The notes beneath the pieces are model-generated. The model was not told where the DNA came from. It searched no databases and saw only the letters and a program-made list of their open reading frames with translations. This document shows positions 1 to 7,704 of a DNA stretch of 13,025 nt, piece after piece; the first letter of the stretch is position 1, and each line of letters begins with the position of its first letter. The position numbers and the translations under genes are program-made. The stretch spans positions 128,445 to 141,469 of the forward strand of contig QKYT01000264.1 of the NCBI GenBank assembly GCA_003550305.1. Direction: 5' to 3'. The DNA comes from Glomus cerebriforme. Lineage: Eukaryota; Glomeromycota; Glomeromycetes; Glomerales; Glomeraceae.

Positions 1-349
1 TTCTTTTTGATTGTATATTACAAAAAAAATATACCTGCTGTAGCCCAAACACCAAATCTGACTTGGGATATCCAAATCAATTAGTTTGGGAAGGTCTTCC
101 CAAGTTTGATTTGGGACATGGTATTATTCCTTTTTGTTTAAATAAATAAAAATAGAAACGATTTATTTTCTTCATATTCCTTATTTCACGTTTTATAAAT
201 TACAGGTATGTAAGAAGACTATACTGACAACTTTATGTTATAGAAATGAAGTTCCAATTCAAAATTTTTATTAGTATTAAAGATTTAAAACTAAAAAGAT
301 TAATTTTAAAACTACTAAATTTTTTTCTCCACTTTTAAGTAGTTAATAA
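1..349. other. AT-rich spacer with an inverted repeat near its left end
   Basis: No reading frame of useful length was seen here on either strand. The only structure is the inverted repeat at 72-115, described separately. The rest is A/T-rich sequence with homopolymer runs, typical of intergenic DNA in this window. Confidence 0.5.
72..115. repeat. Imperfect inverted repeat with a perfect 8-bp core
   Basis: TTGGGAAG (86-93) and CTTCCCAA (96-103) are perfect reverse complements separated by two bases. The similarity continues outward imperfectly: CCAAATCAA at 72-80 faces TTTGATTTGG near 105-114. A related CTTGGGAT sits at 62-69. The shape could be a remnant of a small inverted-repeat transposon (MITE) or a hairpin left by one; no target-site duplication could be assigned. 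Confidence 0.5.
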
Positions 350-589
350 TTACACACAAAGCAAAAGTACAATGTATATTTTGTTAGTGGATCCTTCATT
401 TTTATCATTTGGTATTATTTTGTCTTTTTCTTCTTGCTCATTATCAAAATTTTGTTTGATATTGTCTTGTTCTAATTCTACTTAATATAATTATCATAAT
501 GCTTCCATTTCAATATCATTATCATTTTCATGAGCTAAGACTGATATATTTTTAATTTTTAAAGAATCAAACAAATAATTAATATTGAC
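350..589 (-). pseudogene. Broken minus-strand reading frame, unidentified
   Basis: Read on the minus strand from 589 down to the stop at 350-352, one frame gives about 80 codons with coding-like composition. It starts near VNINYLFDSLKIKNISVLAH, passes through HENDNDIEMEAL, then hits two consecutive stops and a third shortly after. It then continues open with acidic and polar residues (VELEQDNIKQNFDNEQEEK) to the end. Random sequence this AT-rich should contain more stops in that length, and Glu/Asp/Gln codons are over-represented. I do not recognise the family. It could be the decayed C-terminal part of a polar, low-complexity protein. Chance openness is a real alternative. Confidence 0.3.
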
Positions 590-706
590 TTTATTTCTTT
601 AATTTCTATTATCATGAAAAATAATTACCATAGTTTATTTTACAATAAATAATTGAATTGGTATTAATTTCATTATAAATTTTCTATATAATATCTATGA
701 AAATAA

Positions 707-955
707 ATGATAAAAGAATATAAGTTTGATATTAGCAATACAAAGCTACTACAATTTAATTTTAAACATTTGAATATTTTATTTCATAATTCTTCAATAA
801 GCTTTTTTTTAAAAAAAAATCATGATGAAAATAAAATAATTTTAGAAGTTCAGTATTTGAAGATTAAATTAAAATGGAAATATTATATTAGAAAAAGAAA
901 TTTATCAAATGTTATATATTTTTCAAATGTAAAATTCGATATACAGTATCTCTAA
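707..955 (+). CDS. Doubtful small ORF, 82 aa, hypothetical
   Basis: An ATG-started frame encodes 82 residues rich in Lys, Asn, Ile and Phe. These are exactly the amino acids that random A/T-rich DNA produces. No signal peptide, membrane segment, cysteine pattern or known motif is visible. The upstream bases (ATAAATG context) are A-rich, as expected for a fungal start but also for any site in this region. No neighbour gives it a context. I list it because an 83-codon frame is longer than usual at this base composition, but a chance ORF is the more likely reading. Confidence 0.15.
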   Translation: MIKEYKFDISNTKLLQFNFKHLNILFHNSSISFFLKKNHDENKIILEVQYLKIKLKWKYYIRKRNLSNVIYFSNVKFDIQYL

Positions 956-1029
956 CTTTATCTTACAAATTAATAACCATTTTCTTAAATGTTTTAATTA
1001 AATATAATCACAGCGGAAAGAGAAGAAAA

Positions 1030-1170
1030 TTATAGTATACTTTCTTTATTGCTATAAGAATATGTAAAATTTTTAAAGGAGTGAAATACTGATAGATTAA
1101 TTAGCGGTTGTCATCCCTTACTAGACTTTAATTCATACTTCCGAGTTTCATGTATAAATACTAAAGAAGC
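1030..1170 (-). pseudogene. Short minus-strand coding-like relic
   Basis: On the minus strand a frame of 47 codons contains one internal TGA. It reads ASLVFIHETRKYELKSSKG, stop, QPLINLSVFHSFKNF and so on, to a TAA at 1030-1032. The segment is less A/T-rich than its surroundings and has a protein-like mix of residues. It lies downstream, in the sense of the minus strand, of the PIF1 helicase fossil at 1344-1780, so it might be part of the same decayed locus. I cannot match it to a PIF1 motif and do not recognise it. Confidence 0.2.
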
Positions 1171-1343
1171 AAATAGAATTTTTTAAATTAAAAATTTTTT
1201 TTTATCTTTATACTTACAATTTTTTGGCTAATAAAAAAAACTTAATCTAACTTTAGGCTCAACAGTTGATCGGTTAGTGGTATTATTTTATTATTGTTTT
1301 TGTTTTATTATTTTAATAAATATGACACAATTTTTTTTAAAAC

Positions 1344-1780
1344 TTAGTTTTGTTTTTTTTGTTGGAGTTGAAAGAAATCTCCTGTTGACAACTAATTGCA
1401 TACTATCAAACGGAGATCATTATTTCGAATCGTTCTAGCTGCTACATCATGTTCCAACTTATCAAATAAAACTGCATCCAGCATTGATATTTCGTCAATA
1501 ATCAAAACCCAATAGACTTGCTATATAAATTGCTAAGTATGTTCAAAGATCTTTCGCTGCATGCAATAATTGGAGATCCACCCATGCTCATTGCGGCAGC
1601 ACCAGTAGTTGCAGTAACTGCCACATTGTCAATCACCACAACGAGCTTTTAGTGCTTTACTGTAATTATCACTTGAAGCAAAAACTTTTTTTAGTCCCAG
1701 CCAGCAGCAAACCCGGTAAAGAAAATATTCTCCCGGTTTAATAATACTATAGATAGTTGTTATTCATCTTCAATAACGTT
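1344..1780 (-). pseudogene. PIF1-family DNA helicase, degraded fragment
   Basis: Reading the minus strand from 1780 to 1344, the N-terminal motor motifs of a PIF1-like superfamily 1B helicase appear in the correct order but in different frames. First comes NRENIFFTGFAAGWD, aligned to the Walker A region (family form roughly ENxFFTGxAGTGKS). The lysine is lost here and a stop follows, and another stop lies just upstream (EDE, stop, QLS). Next is VAVTATTGAAAMSMGG (codons from about 1624 to 1577), matching the family VAVTATTGxAA motif. Then VLIIDEISMLD, the Walker B box, is followed by AVLFDKLE and IRNNDLRLIVC. After an in-frame TAG comes GDFFQL, the start of motif III, ending at a TAA (1344-1346). 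At least two frame changes and several stops make it non-functional. The C-terminal helicase motifs were not found. PIF1 genes occur as host genes and inside Helitrons; no Helitron ends were identified. Confidence 0.85.
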
Positions 1781-2173
1781 AAAATAATAGATTAACTTTT
1801 AGAAGACCTTTTAGTCATTTGATTTTATTGGCTGATATTTTATCATGTGGTTCTAATCAAAATAAAAAAACATAATGCAGGCCGGATTATAGCACTAGCC
1901 AAGATTATATTCAAATGACACTAATTATTTGTTATTCCAAGTCATTTGACGAATACTTGTAGCAATTGATCACTAAAATTGTATCATAAACTCAAACAAT
2001 CATTGTGGATTTGTTTCACTGAATTTACTTTCATATTTATCTATATTTAGATCAAAATCAATATAAGTTGATCATAATAGGAATTAATCAACATTTGCAT
2101 TAGTCATACGAATTCTAATGAATTCAAATATTGAAACCACCGTTGTCATACCTTTTTCAACCTTAATAAAAAA
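1781..2173. promoter_or_regulatory. Upstream region of the BTB-BACK-TLDc gene
   Basis: This spacer lies between the helicase fossil and the start codon at 2174 and must hold the promoter of the spliced gene if the gene is expressed. It contains no ORF. Visible features are a short GC-richer patch (GCAGGCCGGATTATAGCACTAGCC, about 1878-1901), two copies of AGTCATTTGA-like sequence (around 1812 and 1939), a pyrimidine-rich stretch just upstream of the start (about 2147-2165), and an A-rich start context (AAAAAAATG). No convincing TATA box position could be fixed. Promoter assignment is by position only. Confidence 0.35.
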
Positions 2174-3617
2174 ATGTCTTTTGAATACAGCCAAGAAGTT
2201 AGCAATGATTACGAAAAATTATTTGAAACTGAAAAAGGATATGATGTCATTATCTATGCTGGCGAAAATAATATTCTAAAAGAATTTCGTGCACATTCAC
2301 TCATTCTATGTGCTAGGTCTCGATATTTTTGTGCAGCATTCACTAATGAATGGGTTGAGAAAAGGAATGAAAAATTTATCTTTAAAAAGCCCAACATTTC
2401 ACCTGAATTATTTAAAATTATTTTAAGGTAATGAAATGAACACAAATGTCATATTAAATATCAGAATAACTTATATATAATCTTTTTTTAAAAAAATATA
2501 TACTGGTTATATATTTAGATTTATTTATTGTGGAAAAATTGATTTGACAAAATTACGAGGTCCTGAATTGTTAAGCCTTTTAACGATAGCGGATGAACTT
2601 AACATTCAAACATTAATATCTTGCATTCAAAAATATTTAATTATAAATCGAGATGAATTTTTACAAAAGAATCTTGTAGAAATTCTTCAAATAACCTATC
2701 AACATGAACCATTTGCAGATTTACTGAATTATTGCCTTAAAAATTTTGAAATGATGTTTGATTCCAATATATTTATCGATTTAGAAGCATCTTTATTGGA
2801 ATTTCTTTTGAGACAGGATAATTTAAATTTGGATAAAACTTTTCTTTGGAATAATTTAATAAAATGGGGTCTTGCACAAAATCCTCATATCTCACAAGAT
2901 ATCACAAGATTGAACGATAACGAAATTTCAATTATGGAGAAGACTCTTCAAAAATTTGTTCCATTAATAGGATTATGCAATATTTCATCAGATGATTTTC
3001 TGAATCCTTTGAAACGATCGTTACCTAAAGAGTTAGTTGATAATTTCTTTACATTTATTGAACTTCAACATTTTGCTATATTTTCCAGTTTAATTGATAA
3101 GAAAGGAACTTTTAATTATGACGTAAAAGTTATGCCTTATAATTTCAGGTTACTTTATCGTGCTAGTATAGATGGTAATACAGCAGAAGCATTTCATAAA
3201 AAATGTGATAATAAAGGTGCTACTTTAGTTATAGTTAAATTTAAAAATTCAGAACAAATAGTTGGAGGATATAACCCATTTGAATGGGATTCTAGTGGTT
3301 ATAAGTCCACGAAAGATGGTTTCATATTCTCATTTAAGAATAGAATGAACCTTCAAACTGCAAAAGTAAGTTATAGTAAAGGTGATAAATATTCTGTAGG
3401 TTGTCATTCAACAATATTTGGTTATAATGATTTATACTATTATAATTATACTTGGTATGGTTGTAATTCAAAATCTTATTCTAAAATTGATGATATGCCA
3501 ACAGGAAAACTTAATGTTTATGACTATGAAGTTTTTCAAGTTATAAAGAAAAAACAAGATGGATATAAACCTTTCGAAATAAATCTTTCATCTTTATTCA
3601 GTAATATTTATAATTAA
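2174..3617 (+). CDS. BTB-BACK-TLDc domain protein (450 aa, two exons)
   Basis: Joining exon 1 (2174-2427) to exon 2 (2519-3617) gives an uninterrupted 450-residue protein. Residues about 22-125 are a BTB/POZ domain (YDVIIYAGE, the FRAHSLILCARSRYF core, then FIYCGKID across the splice and LLTIADELNI). Residues about 130-235 are a helical BACK-like region. Residues about 275-427 are a TLDc domain, with FRLLYRAS (294-301), GGYNPFEW (334-341) and FIFSF (353-357), closing at YEVFQV (421-426). In other eukaryotes BTB-BACK proteins often act as substrate adaptors for cullin-3 ubiquitin ligases, and TLDc domains are linked to oxidative-stress responses and V-ATPase regulation. Which applies here is unknown. 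No signal peptide or membrane segment is present. The family is strongly expanded in Glomeromycotina. The start was chosen because it precedes the BTB fold by the usual ~20 residues and sits in an A-rich context. A tyrosine-rich stretch (NDLYYYNYTWYG, about 388-399) replaces the more typical TLDc loop. All domains look complete. Confidence 0.92.
2428..2518 (+). other. Phase-2 intron in the BTB gene (91 bp)
   Basis: The exon 1 frame hits a TAA immediately after AAG|GTAATG, and the exon 2 frame opens immediately after ATTTAG|AT. Splicing AG to A restores an Arg codon and gives the continuous BTB sequence KIILRFIYCGKIDL, so both boundaries are well supported. The intron is 91 bp with GT-AG ends and very A/T-rich, with a T-rich tract at 2481-2487. 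AGAATAACTT near 2462-2471 is a possible branch region. Without splicing, exon 1 would end at 85 residues in the middle of the BTB fold. Confidence 0.9.
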
Positions 3618-3653
3618 GAATGTAATAATATATTATTAATGAATATATATTTA

Positions 3654-3659
3654 AATAAA
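3654..3659 (+). terminator. Poly(A) signal AATAAA of the BTB gene
   Basis: A canonical AATAAA lies 37 bases after the stop codon of the BTB-BACK-TLDc gene. The hexamer is expected often by chance in such A/T-rich DNA, so its use is inferred from position. Confidence 0.45.
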
Positions 3660-3792
3660 ATTAGAAGTTCATCTAAATTTCTAGTATTTTATATTAGCTG
3701 CAGCCAGTAGCTATACATGTAGAATTCAATAACTTTTATAATGTACAGTACATATATTTCATTAAAAATTTAAAATTAATTTGAATTAGATT

Positions 3793-3843
3793 AGCTATCA
3801 CGAAATCATAAATTCATTCCAATAAAGAAGCAGCTATCACGAA
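3793..3843. repeat. Two direct copies of a 12-bp sequence, 39 bp apart
   Basis: AGCTATCACGAA occurs at 3793-3804 and again at 3832-3843. The twelve bases match exactly and are GC-richer than the surroundings. The spacing could reflect an old tandem duplication of ~39 bp that has decayed, or paired binding sites; nothing else distinguishes these. Confidence 0.5.
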
Positions 3844-3897
3844 CACCAATTATTTTAATAAATTGTTTTCTCTTCTCTTTTAAAATTCTAATCATTG

Positions 3898-3976
3898 ATT
3901 AAAGGTTTGTCAGATAATTTTCTTAGAGAATTTGTTGATTTTCTGGCGCATTAAAGTCAAGTTCCTTACGAGATAT
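3898..3976 (-). pseudogene. Minus-strand coding relic with a frameshift, unidentified
   Basis: Minus-strand translation from 3976 gives ISRKELDFNAPENQQIL and then a stop. The next frame continues the sense with LRKLSDKPLIND and ends in a TAG at 3898-3900. The mix of Glu, Asp, Pro, Gln and Arg codons is not what random A/T-rich DNA gives, so I read it as the end of a real protein broken by a one-base change. I do not recognise the family. It lies on the same strand as the relics at 4416-5138 and could be the 3' end of that locus. Confidence 0.35.
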
Positions 3977-4014
3977 TTAAAATGTCTTTTATATATCATC
4001 GCGCTATAAATAAT

Positions 4015-4227
4015 TTAATAATAACAATCTGAGGTGCTTTGCAGCAGAAAATGTTCATATGAATATAAACAGATTTGTCTATCAAAGTGGTCGGACGGAC
4101 ATGCGTATTGCGTAATAGTTATTTCTACACAATAGAACGTGTGGTAATATTTTGAAAAGAGGGTAAAGTTAGTTTTAAAAAAAACCACATTCATAATCAG
4201 CAAAAATGTACTTTTAAAAATATGCAT
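4015..4227 (-). CDS. Possible small protein with hydrophobic N-terminus, 70 aa
   Basis: An ATG-started minus-strand frame encodes 70 residues. The N-terminus is short and hydrophobic after one Lys (residues 6-17, STFLLIMNVVFF), which could act as a signal peptide. The rest is aromatic-rich with four cysteines (33, 43, 53, 68). That layout would suit a small secreted protein, but hydrophobic stretches are common by chance in A/T-rich DNA and no homology was recognised. It lies among decayed minus-strand fragments, and part of its sequence (about 4085-4120, GGTCGGACGGACATGCG) is unusually GC-rich. A chance ORF or a relic of a longer gene are both plausible. Confidence 0.22.
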   Translation of the reverse strand: MHIFKSTFLLIMNVVFFKTNFTLFSKYYHTFYCVEITITQYACPSDHFDRQICLYSYEHFLLQSTSDCYY

Positions 4228-4415
4228 TACTTATTATTTACAACAAAAAAAATTCTTTTGAGATAAATACTACCGGGCCTAAAGCACCCTACATATTAAT
4301 TGAATTTTGAAAATATCTCCTTAATAATCATAGAATTTCTTACACCTAGAAAAGGAAAGAGAAATGTTTCTCAATTTAATAAAAATGAGACAAAAAATTA
4401 TGTTACTTCAATAAT

Positions 4416-4903
4416 TTAATCAACAATATCTTGAACATTATCCATATCAAAACATAACTGTTTTTCTAGAACACCACGTGGAGGTAATTCATTATAATAT
4501 AAGATCTGGGCTTGCCGTATTATAACGCAAAATTCCTTCCATTATGACCATTATTGCATAGTCAATTATATAATAATTTATAATACTGTAACTACTATAA
4601 GAAGAATAAAGTTGATATTTAAGTTATATCAAATTAGATATGATACTTACCAATTTAAAATTAAAAAACTGAAATAACAATTAACCTGTAAACAAATACC
4701 TTTATAATTTTTTTCGAAGGGATATGGTTATTTATTTTTTGGCAATTTTTTAGTGATAGGGTTTTTTTTTAGGATTTGTTTCGGAAATAAATTACCTGGC
4801 TAATATTTGCAGTGATTTAAGATGCTGTTTACATTCTTTATCATAATTCATTTTCCATATCTTTTAAGATTTCTATAAGTAATTGAAATCTTTCTGATTG
4901 GAT
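4416..4903 (-). pseudogene. Decayed multi-exon gene on the minus strand, unidentified
   Basis: Two coding-like blocks are visible. The upstream one (about 4903-4796) reads RFQLLIEILKDMENEL in one frame and YDKECKQHLKSLQILA in another. They join across a frameshift, and the block ends at AG|GTAATT, a plausible donor. The downstream block (about 4588-4416) reads AIMVIMEGILRYNTASPDLIL and, after a small frame change, YYNELPPRGVLEKQLCFD and DMDNVQDIVD, then a stop. Between them are a second donor-like GTAAGTATC (about 4642-4650) and acceptor-like ATAG and ACAG sites, so the locus may have had two introns. The residue mix is clearly protein-like, with Pro, Arg, Gln and Cys codons rare by chance here. 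I cannot name the family. Frameshifts suggest it is dead. Confidence 0.45.
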
Positions 4904-4949
4904 ATTGAATCAATTGCATTGCTGCCTAATTACATTAAAAATGGTTCTT

Positions 4950-5138
4950 TTAATCAAAGGAAAAGGATTTAAAGTTGTATAATGTAGTGAATATCTCAGC
5001 TGATGAGTAGTTGACATATTTAGAGTTTTTTGTCAATGCACAGGAGTTAAAAAAAAATAAGTAACAAATTGCCAAAATTTCATTTAATGCATTTTAAATC
5101 TCACAACTTTCATCACATCTTTCTAAGCTCGAATTCAT
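4950..5138 (-). pseudogene. Minus-strand 63-codon frame with one internal stop
   Basis: Starting at an ATG (5136-5138) the minus strand reads MNSSLERCDESCEI, one TAA, then 47 open codons (NALNEILAICYLFF, later YVNYSSAEIFTTLYNFKSF) to a stop at 4950-4952. It lies directly upstream of the relic at 4416-4903 and may be its 5' exon. No known motif was recognised. One stop in 63 codons is fewer than expected for random sequence of this composition, but openness alone is weak evidence. Confidence 0.25.
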
Positions 5139-5870
5139 GTTGACAATGCACTTATTATACTGCACTGTTTAACTGACAAAGATAATTCCATGATGATTCC
5201 ACAAATATAATTGGAATTTGTATTTCGCTGCGCTTTATATAATTATATTAATAGAAATTGCGTAAATGTCCAAATTCTTAATAGTAAATTTATAAATGGA
5301 GATAAATAAATTTTTCTTAAAATGTTTGAAATTCTGTTATTGATATAGGATAAATAAGAAAATATAAATCATGCTTATAAATTATGACATTTTATTTTTT
5401 GTAAACTAAGAATCAAACAAAATAATTTTGCTTATTAAAATGATAACTAAATATTATTACAAAATTAATAAAATTAATAAATTTAATTTATATAAATTAA
5501 GTCACTGAAAAGTAAGAAATGAAAACATAATAATTTGTAACTTTAATCATATTAGCTCTTTTTTTATTAATAACAATATTGATTGTACTACATTTCTCTT
5601 TTTATGCAAAATTTTCATGTACAATAAAATTTGAGTTGATGTGCGGCAACTTTGTCGCCACCAGTTTAGATAATATCAGGTTGTAGAATAATGTTCAATA
5701 CAGTATTAATTTAAAATTTAAAAATTATTTTATAATGATAAAGTATTATATTCATTGATAAAATATTTTAACTGCGAATTATTCTGAAAAAAAAAATCAT
5801 AAAGAAAAAAATGGGTATGAACATTAATAAAAAATAATGAAAATTATAATCATTTATATCAAAATTAATG

Positions 5871-5893
5871 TAGGTAGTTTCCCAAACTGCCTA
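5871..5893. repeat. Hairpin with 10-bp arms and a CCC loop
   Basis: TAGGTAGTTT (5871-5880) pairs with AAACTGCCTA (5884-5893), with one mismatch that is a G-T wobble in one RNA strand. Outside, AAAATTA and TAATTTT continue the symmetry after a 3-base bulge. It could be the core of a decayed MITE. Confidence 0.5.
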
Positions 5894-6531
5894 TAATTTT
5901 TTATTATTTAATGTTATCATAGATTATATTTTTTACCCTTTTTGGGAAGAATGACAATAATAATATAAAATTATATAATATATATTTGATTCAAAATATT
6001 AACTAACATTCTTTTATTTTTCTTTTTTTCTTGTAAGTTCAGTTTGGAACTTGGAAATGAGGCGGGTAAGTATATTTAGAATGTTGTTTTTATTTTTATA
6101 AAATTCTTGCATAATTTTCTGTTCGTATAAATAATTTAACAGTGAAATTTTTTAAACGTTCGTTTTTACTGTATTTTATCATTAATTATTATTAAATGTT
6201 AAATTGAGGCAGATGATTATTAAAGGATTATTAAAATAAATTAATAAATTTAATGATTTTATTTACATATTCGCTTCGTGTTTATTCAGCCTTATTGGAA
6301 CATTTTTTAATAAGTTGTTTGCTTTGGATCATCAAAAATATTTGCTCTTTTTTAACCATTCAATCAATACTGACAACGTCAAATTATGTAAATTAGTGGT
6401 GTATTGCTAAATATCATAAATATTGAGAGCAAGATAATGATAATTCTGGTTAATATTGATTATGTCGCTGATGACCATCACAATATGGTAGATTTAATAT
6501 ACCAAATTAATTTCCATCATTTTCTTACAAT

Positions 6532-6616
6532 AAGAAATATTACTACTACTGATGGTAAAATTTCTCATTTCTTAATTTTTTTTTAATTTAATTAAGAAAT
6601 GTTAGTAATATTTCTT
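6532..6616. repeat. Nested inverted repeats forming a long hairpin
   Basis: AAGAAATATTACTA (6532-6545) is the exact reverse complement of TAGTAATATTTCTT (6603-6616). Inside it, CATTTCTTAATT (6566-6577) is the exact reverse complement of AATTAAGAAATG (6590-6601). The right-hand arms are almost adjacent while the left-hand arms are separated by 20 bases, so the original palindrome seems to have taken an insertion in one arm. This could be a MITE remnant or arise from template-switch mutation. Confidence 0.7.
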
Positions 6617-7191
6617 TTATTCATTGTAGAAATCAGTAACCAAATTTTAAGATAAATTGAGTGGAAACTGGGAAAGAGAGTTTACATCATGAATAAACTA
6701 TTATTTATTAAATTATTTAAATACTGTTCTTTCCTATTTCTTTTAGATAAGACTACAGAATGATTTATTTAGTTATTGGAAATTCTTGTATTTTTTTTTC
6801 TTTAATAAAAAGTATAGTTACTTTATAGTAGTATGATTTTGCGCGAATTCATCCACTTTTTTATAGTCAATAAAAATATTAAATCATTTATAAAATTGAA
6901 TTAATAAATAAAGTTAGAATTCACATTAGCCGACATAAAATTCCAAAGGATGGAAAACCTTTTATATATGTTAGAAATTATAATTATAATATAATCAAAT
7001 AAATTGCTTCCAACTGTATTATTAATGCATTGCATTTAAAAGATACTTCATGGTAACTAGAATTAACACATTAAACGTTTACTAAATGTAATAATGTTTA
7101 AAAGTTTATAAATTTTTATTAAAAGTTTAGGATTTTCTGTTTAAAATCTAAAGCTAACTTTAATATTTCTAATATTTTTTTAAAATGTTAA

Positions 7192-7250
7192 AGGGGATCT
7201 AAAGCCGGTTTGATCACGTGACTCAAACTTGCGCACCCATGCCACATCTT
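7192..7250. promoter_or_regulatory. GC-richer island with a TCACGTGA palindrome
   Basis: This island stands out from the surrounding A/T desert. It contains the perfect palindrome TCACGTGA (7214-7221), an E-box of the type bound by bHLH factors such as Cbf1 or Pho4 in fungi, followed by ACTTGCGCACCC. A short ATG frame of 12 codons begins at 7326 (MQSVGWHKKRFI), so the island may be the promoter of a lost gene. The reverse strand gives a 19-residue frame (MWHGCASLSHVIKPALDPL). A transposon end is another possibility. Function is inferred from motif and composition only. Confidence 0.3.
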
Positions 7251-7476
7251 AGTTTCCATTTTTCTATATTTTCTATACTCTCAAATCAGAAAGATTTACA
7301 AGCTGTTATTTTCACATGCTTAAGAAATGCAAAGTGTCGGCTGGCATAAGAAAAGATTTATATGATTTTTTATTTTCTACCAATATTAATTTTATCGTTC
7401 AAATAAAGATTAAACAAATTAAAATTAAATCCAATTAAATATAAAAAAAATAATAATTTTTTCATTATAAACTTTC

Positions 7477-7704
7477 TTATTGTTGAAGTTTATAGATTGT
7501 TTCTTTATAATAAAAAAACATTAATGTAATGTATGAGATACATGTTTCATTAGCGTTCATGTTCAATGGCTCAAATTTATTTGGATTAGCGTTCATGTTC
7601 AATGGCTCAAATTTATTTGGATTTGCTTTGATGCCACTCATTCTGAAGTAACTGTCACATATCCTGTATAATTCTAATAGACTATTTTTATTTTCACTAC
7701 TATG
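7477..7704 (-). pseudogene. Reverse-transcriptase relic, LINE type, with internal duplication
   Basis: The minus strand is open for 75 codons, from 7704 to a stop at 7477-7479. It reads NSLLELYRICDSYF then RMSGIKANPNKFEPLN. This resembles the stretch of non-LTR retrotransposon reverse transcriptase after the catalytic YxDD box, where a helix (xxLxxIxxxFFxLNxIxxN) leads to a KxELLxxN-like strand. The YxDD box itself is not readable upstream, where the frame hits stops (around 7705-7740). Residues NPNKFEPLNMNA occur twice because of a perfect 36-bp tandem duplication that keeps the frame. After the duplicate the sequence (NETCISYITLMFFYYK) no longer looks like the family. The retroelement assignment rests on pattern memory of one segment and is moderate. 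The antisense strand is also open over the repeat, but its protein is less convincing. Confidence 0.5.
7549..7620. repeat. Perfect tandem duplication, 2 x 36 bp
   Basis: The 36-bp unit at 7549-7584, starting ATTAGCGTTCATGTTCAATG, is repeated without a single difference at 7585-7620. Perfect identity in a heavily mutated neighbourhood means the duplication is recent relative to the decay. The unit length is a multiple of three, so the minus-strand frame stays open across both copies. Confidence 0.95.

Larger units (their letters stand above)
5150..7190. other. Long AT-rich spacer, no gene supported
   Basis: About 2 kb with many A and T runs. I found no frame that looks like coding. A 60-residue TTG-started frame at 6404-6586 and a start-plus-donor (ATGAGGCGGGTAAGT, 6057-6071) exist but have no partner exon that I could identify. 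Small protein-like bits such as minus-strand DYKKVDEFAQNHTTIK (about 6830-6880) are too short to call. GC-richer spots include GTGCGGCAACTTTGTCGCCACC (5641-5662), itself nearly palindromic. Confidence 0.5.

Noticed and set aside
2254..2445. 63-residue minus-strand ORF
   Set aside because: It is the antisense shadow of BTB exon 1 and the intron; the plus-strand protein has clear domain motifs.
3141..3152. TTTCAG|GTTACT within exon 2, which looks like an acceptor or donor
   Set aside because: The TLDc reading frame runs straight through (YNFRLLYRAS) and matches the family, so no intron is needed.
6057..6071. ATGAGGCGG followed by the strong donor GTAAGT, suggesting a tiny first exon
   Set aside because: No downstream exon with a convincing acceptor and open coding-like frame was found.
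6404..6586. 60-residue plus-strand frame
   Set aside because: It has a TTG rather than ATG start, ends inside a hairpin and shows no motif or coding-like bias.
6930..6993. Plus-strand fragment RHKIPKDGKPFIYVRNYN
   Set aside because: Too short and isolated, with a competing open frame over the same bases.
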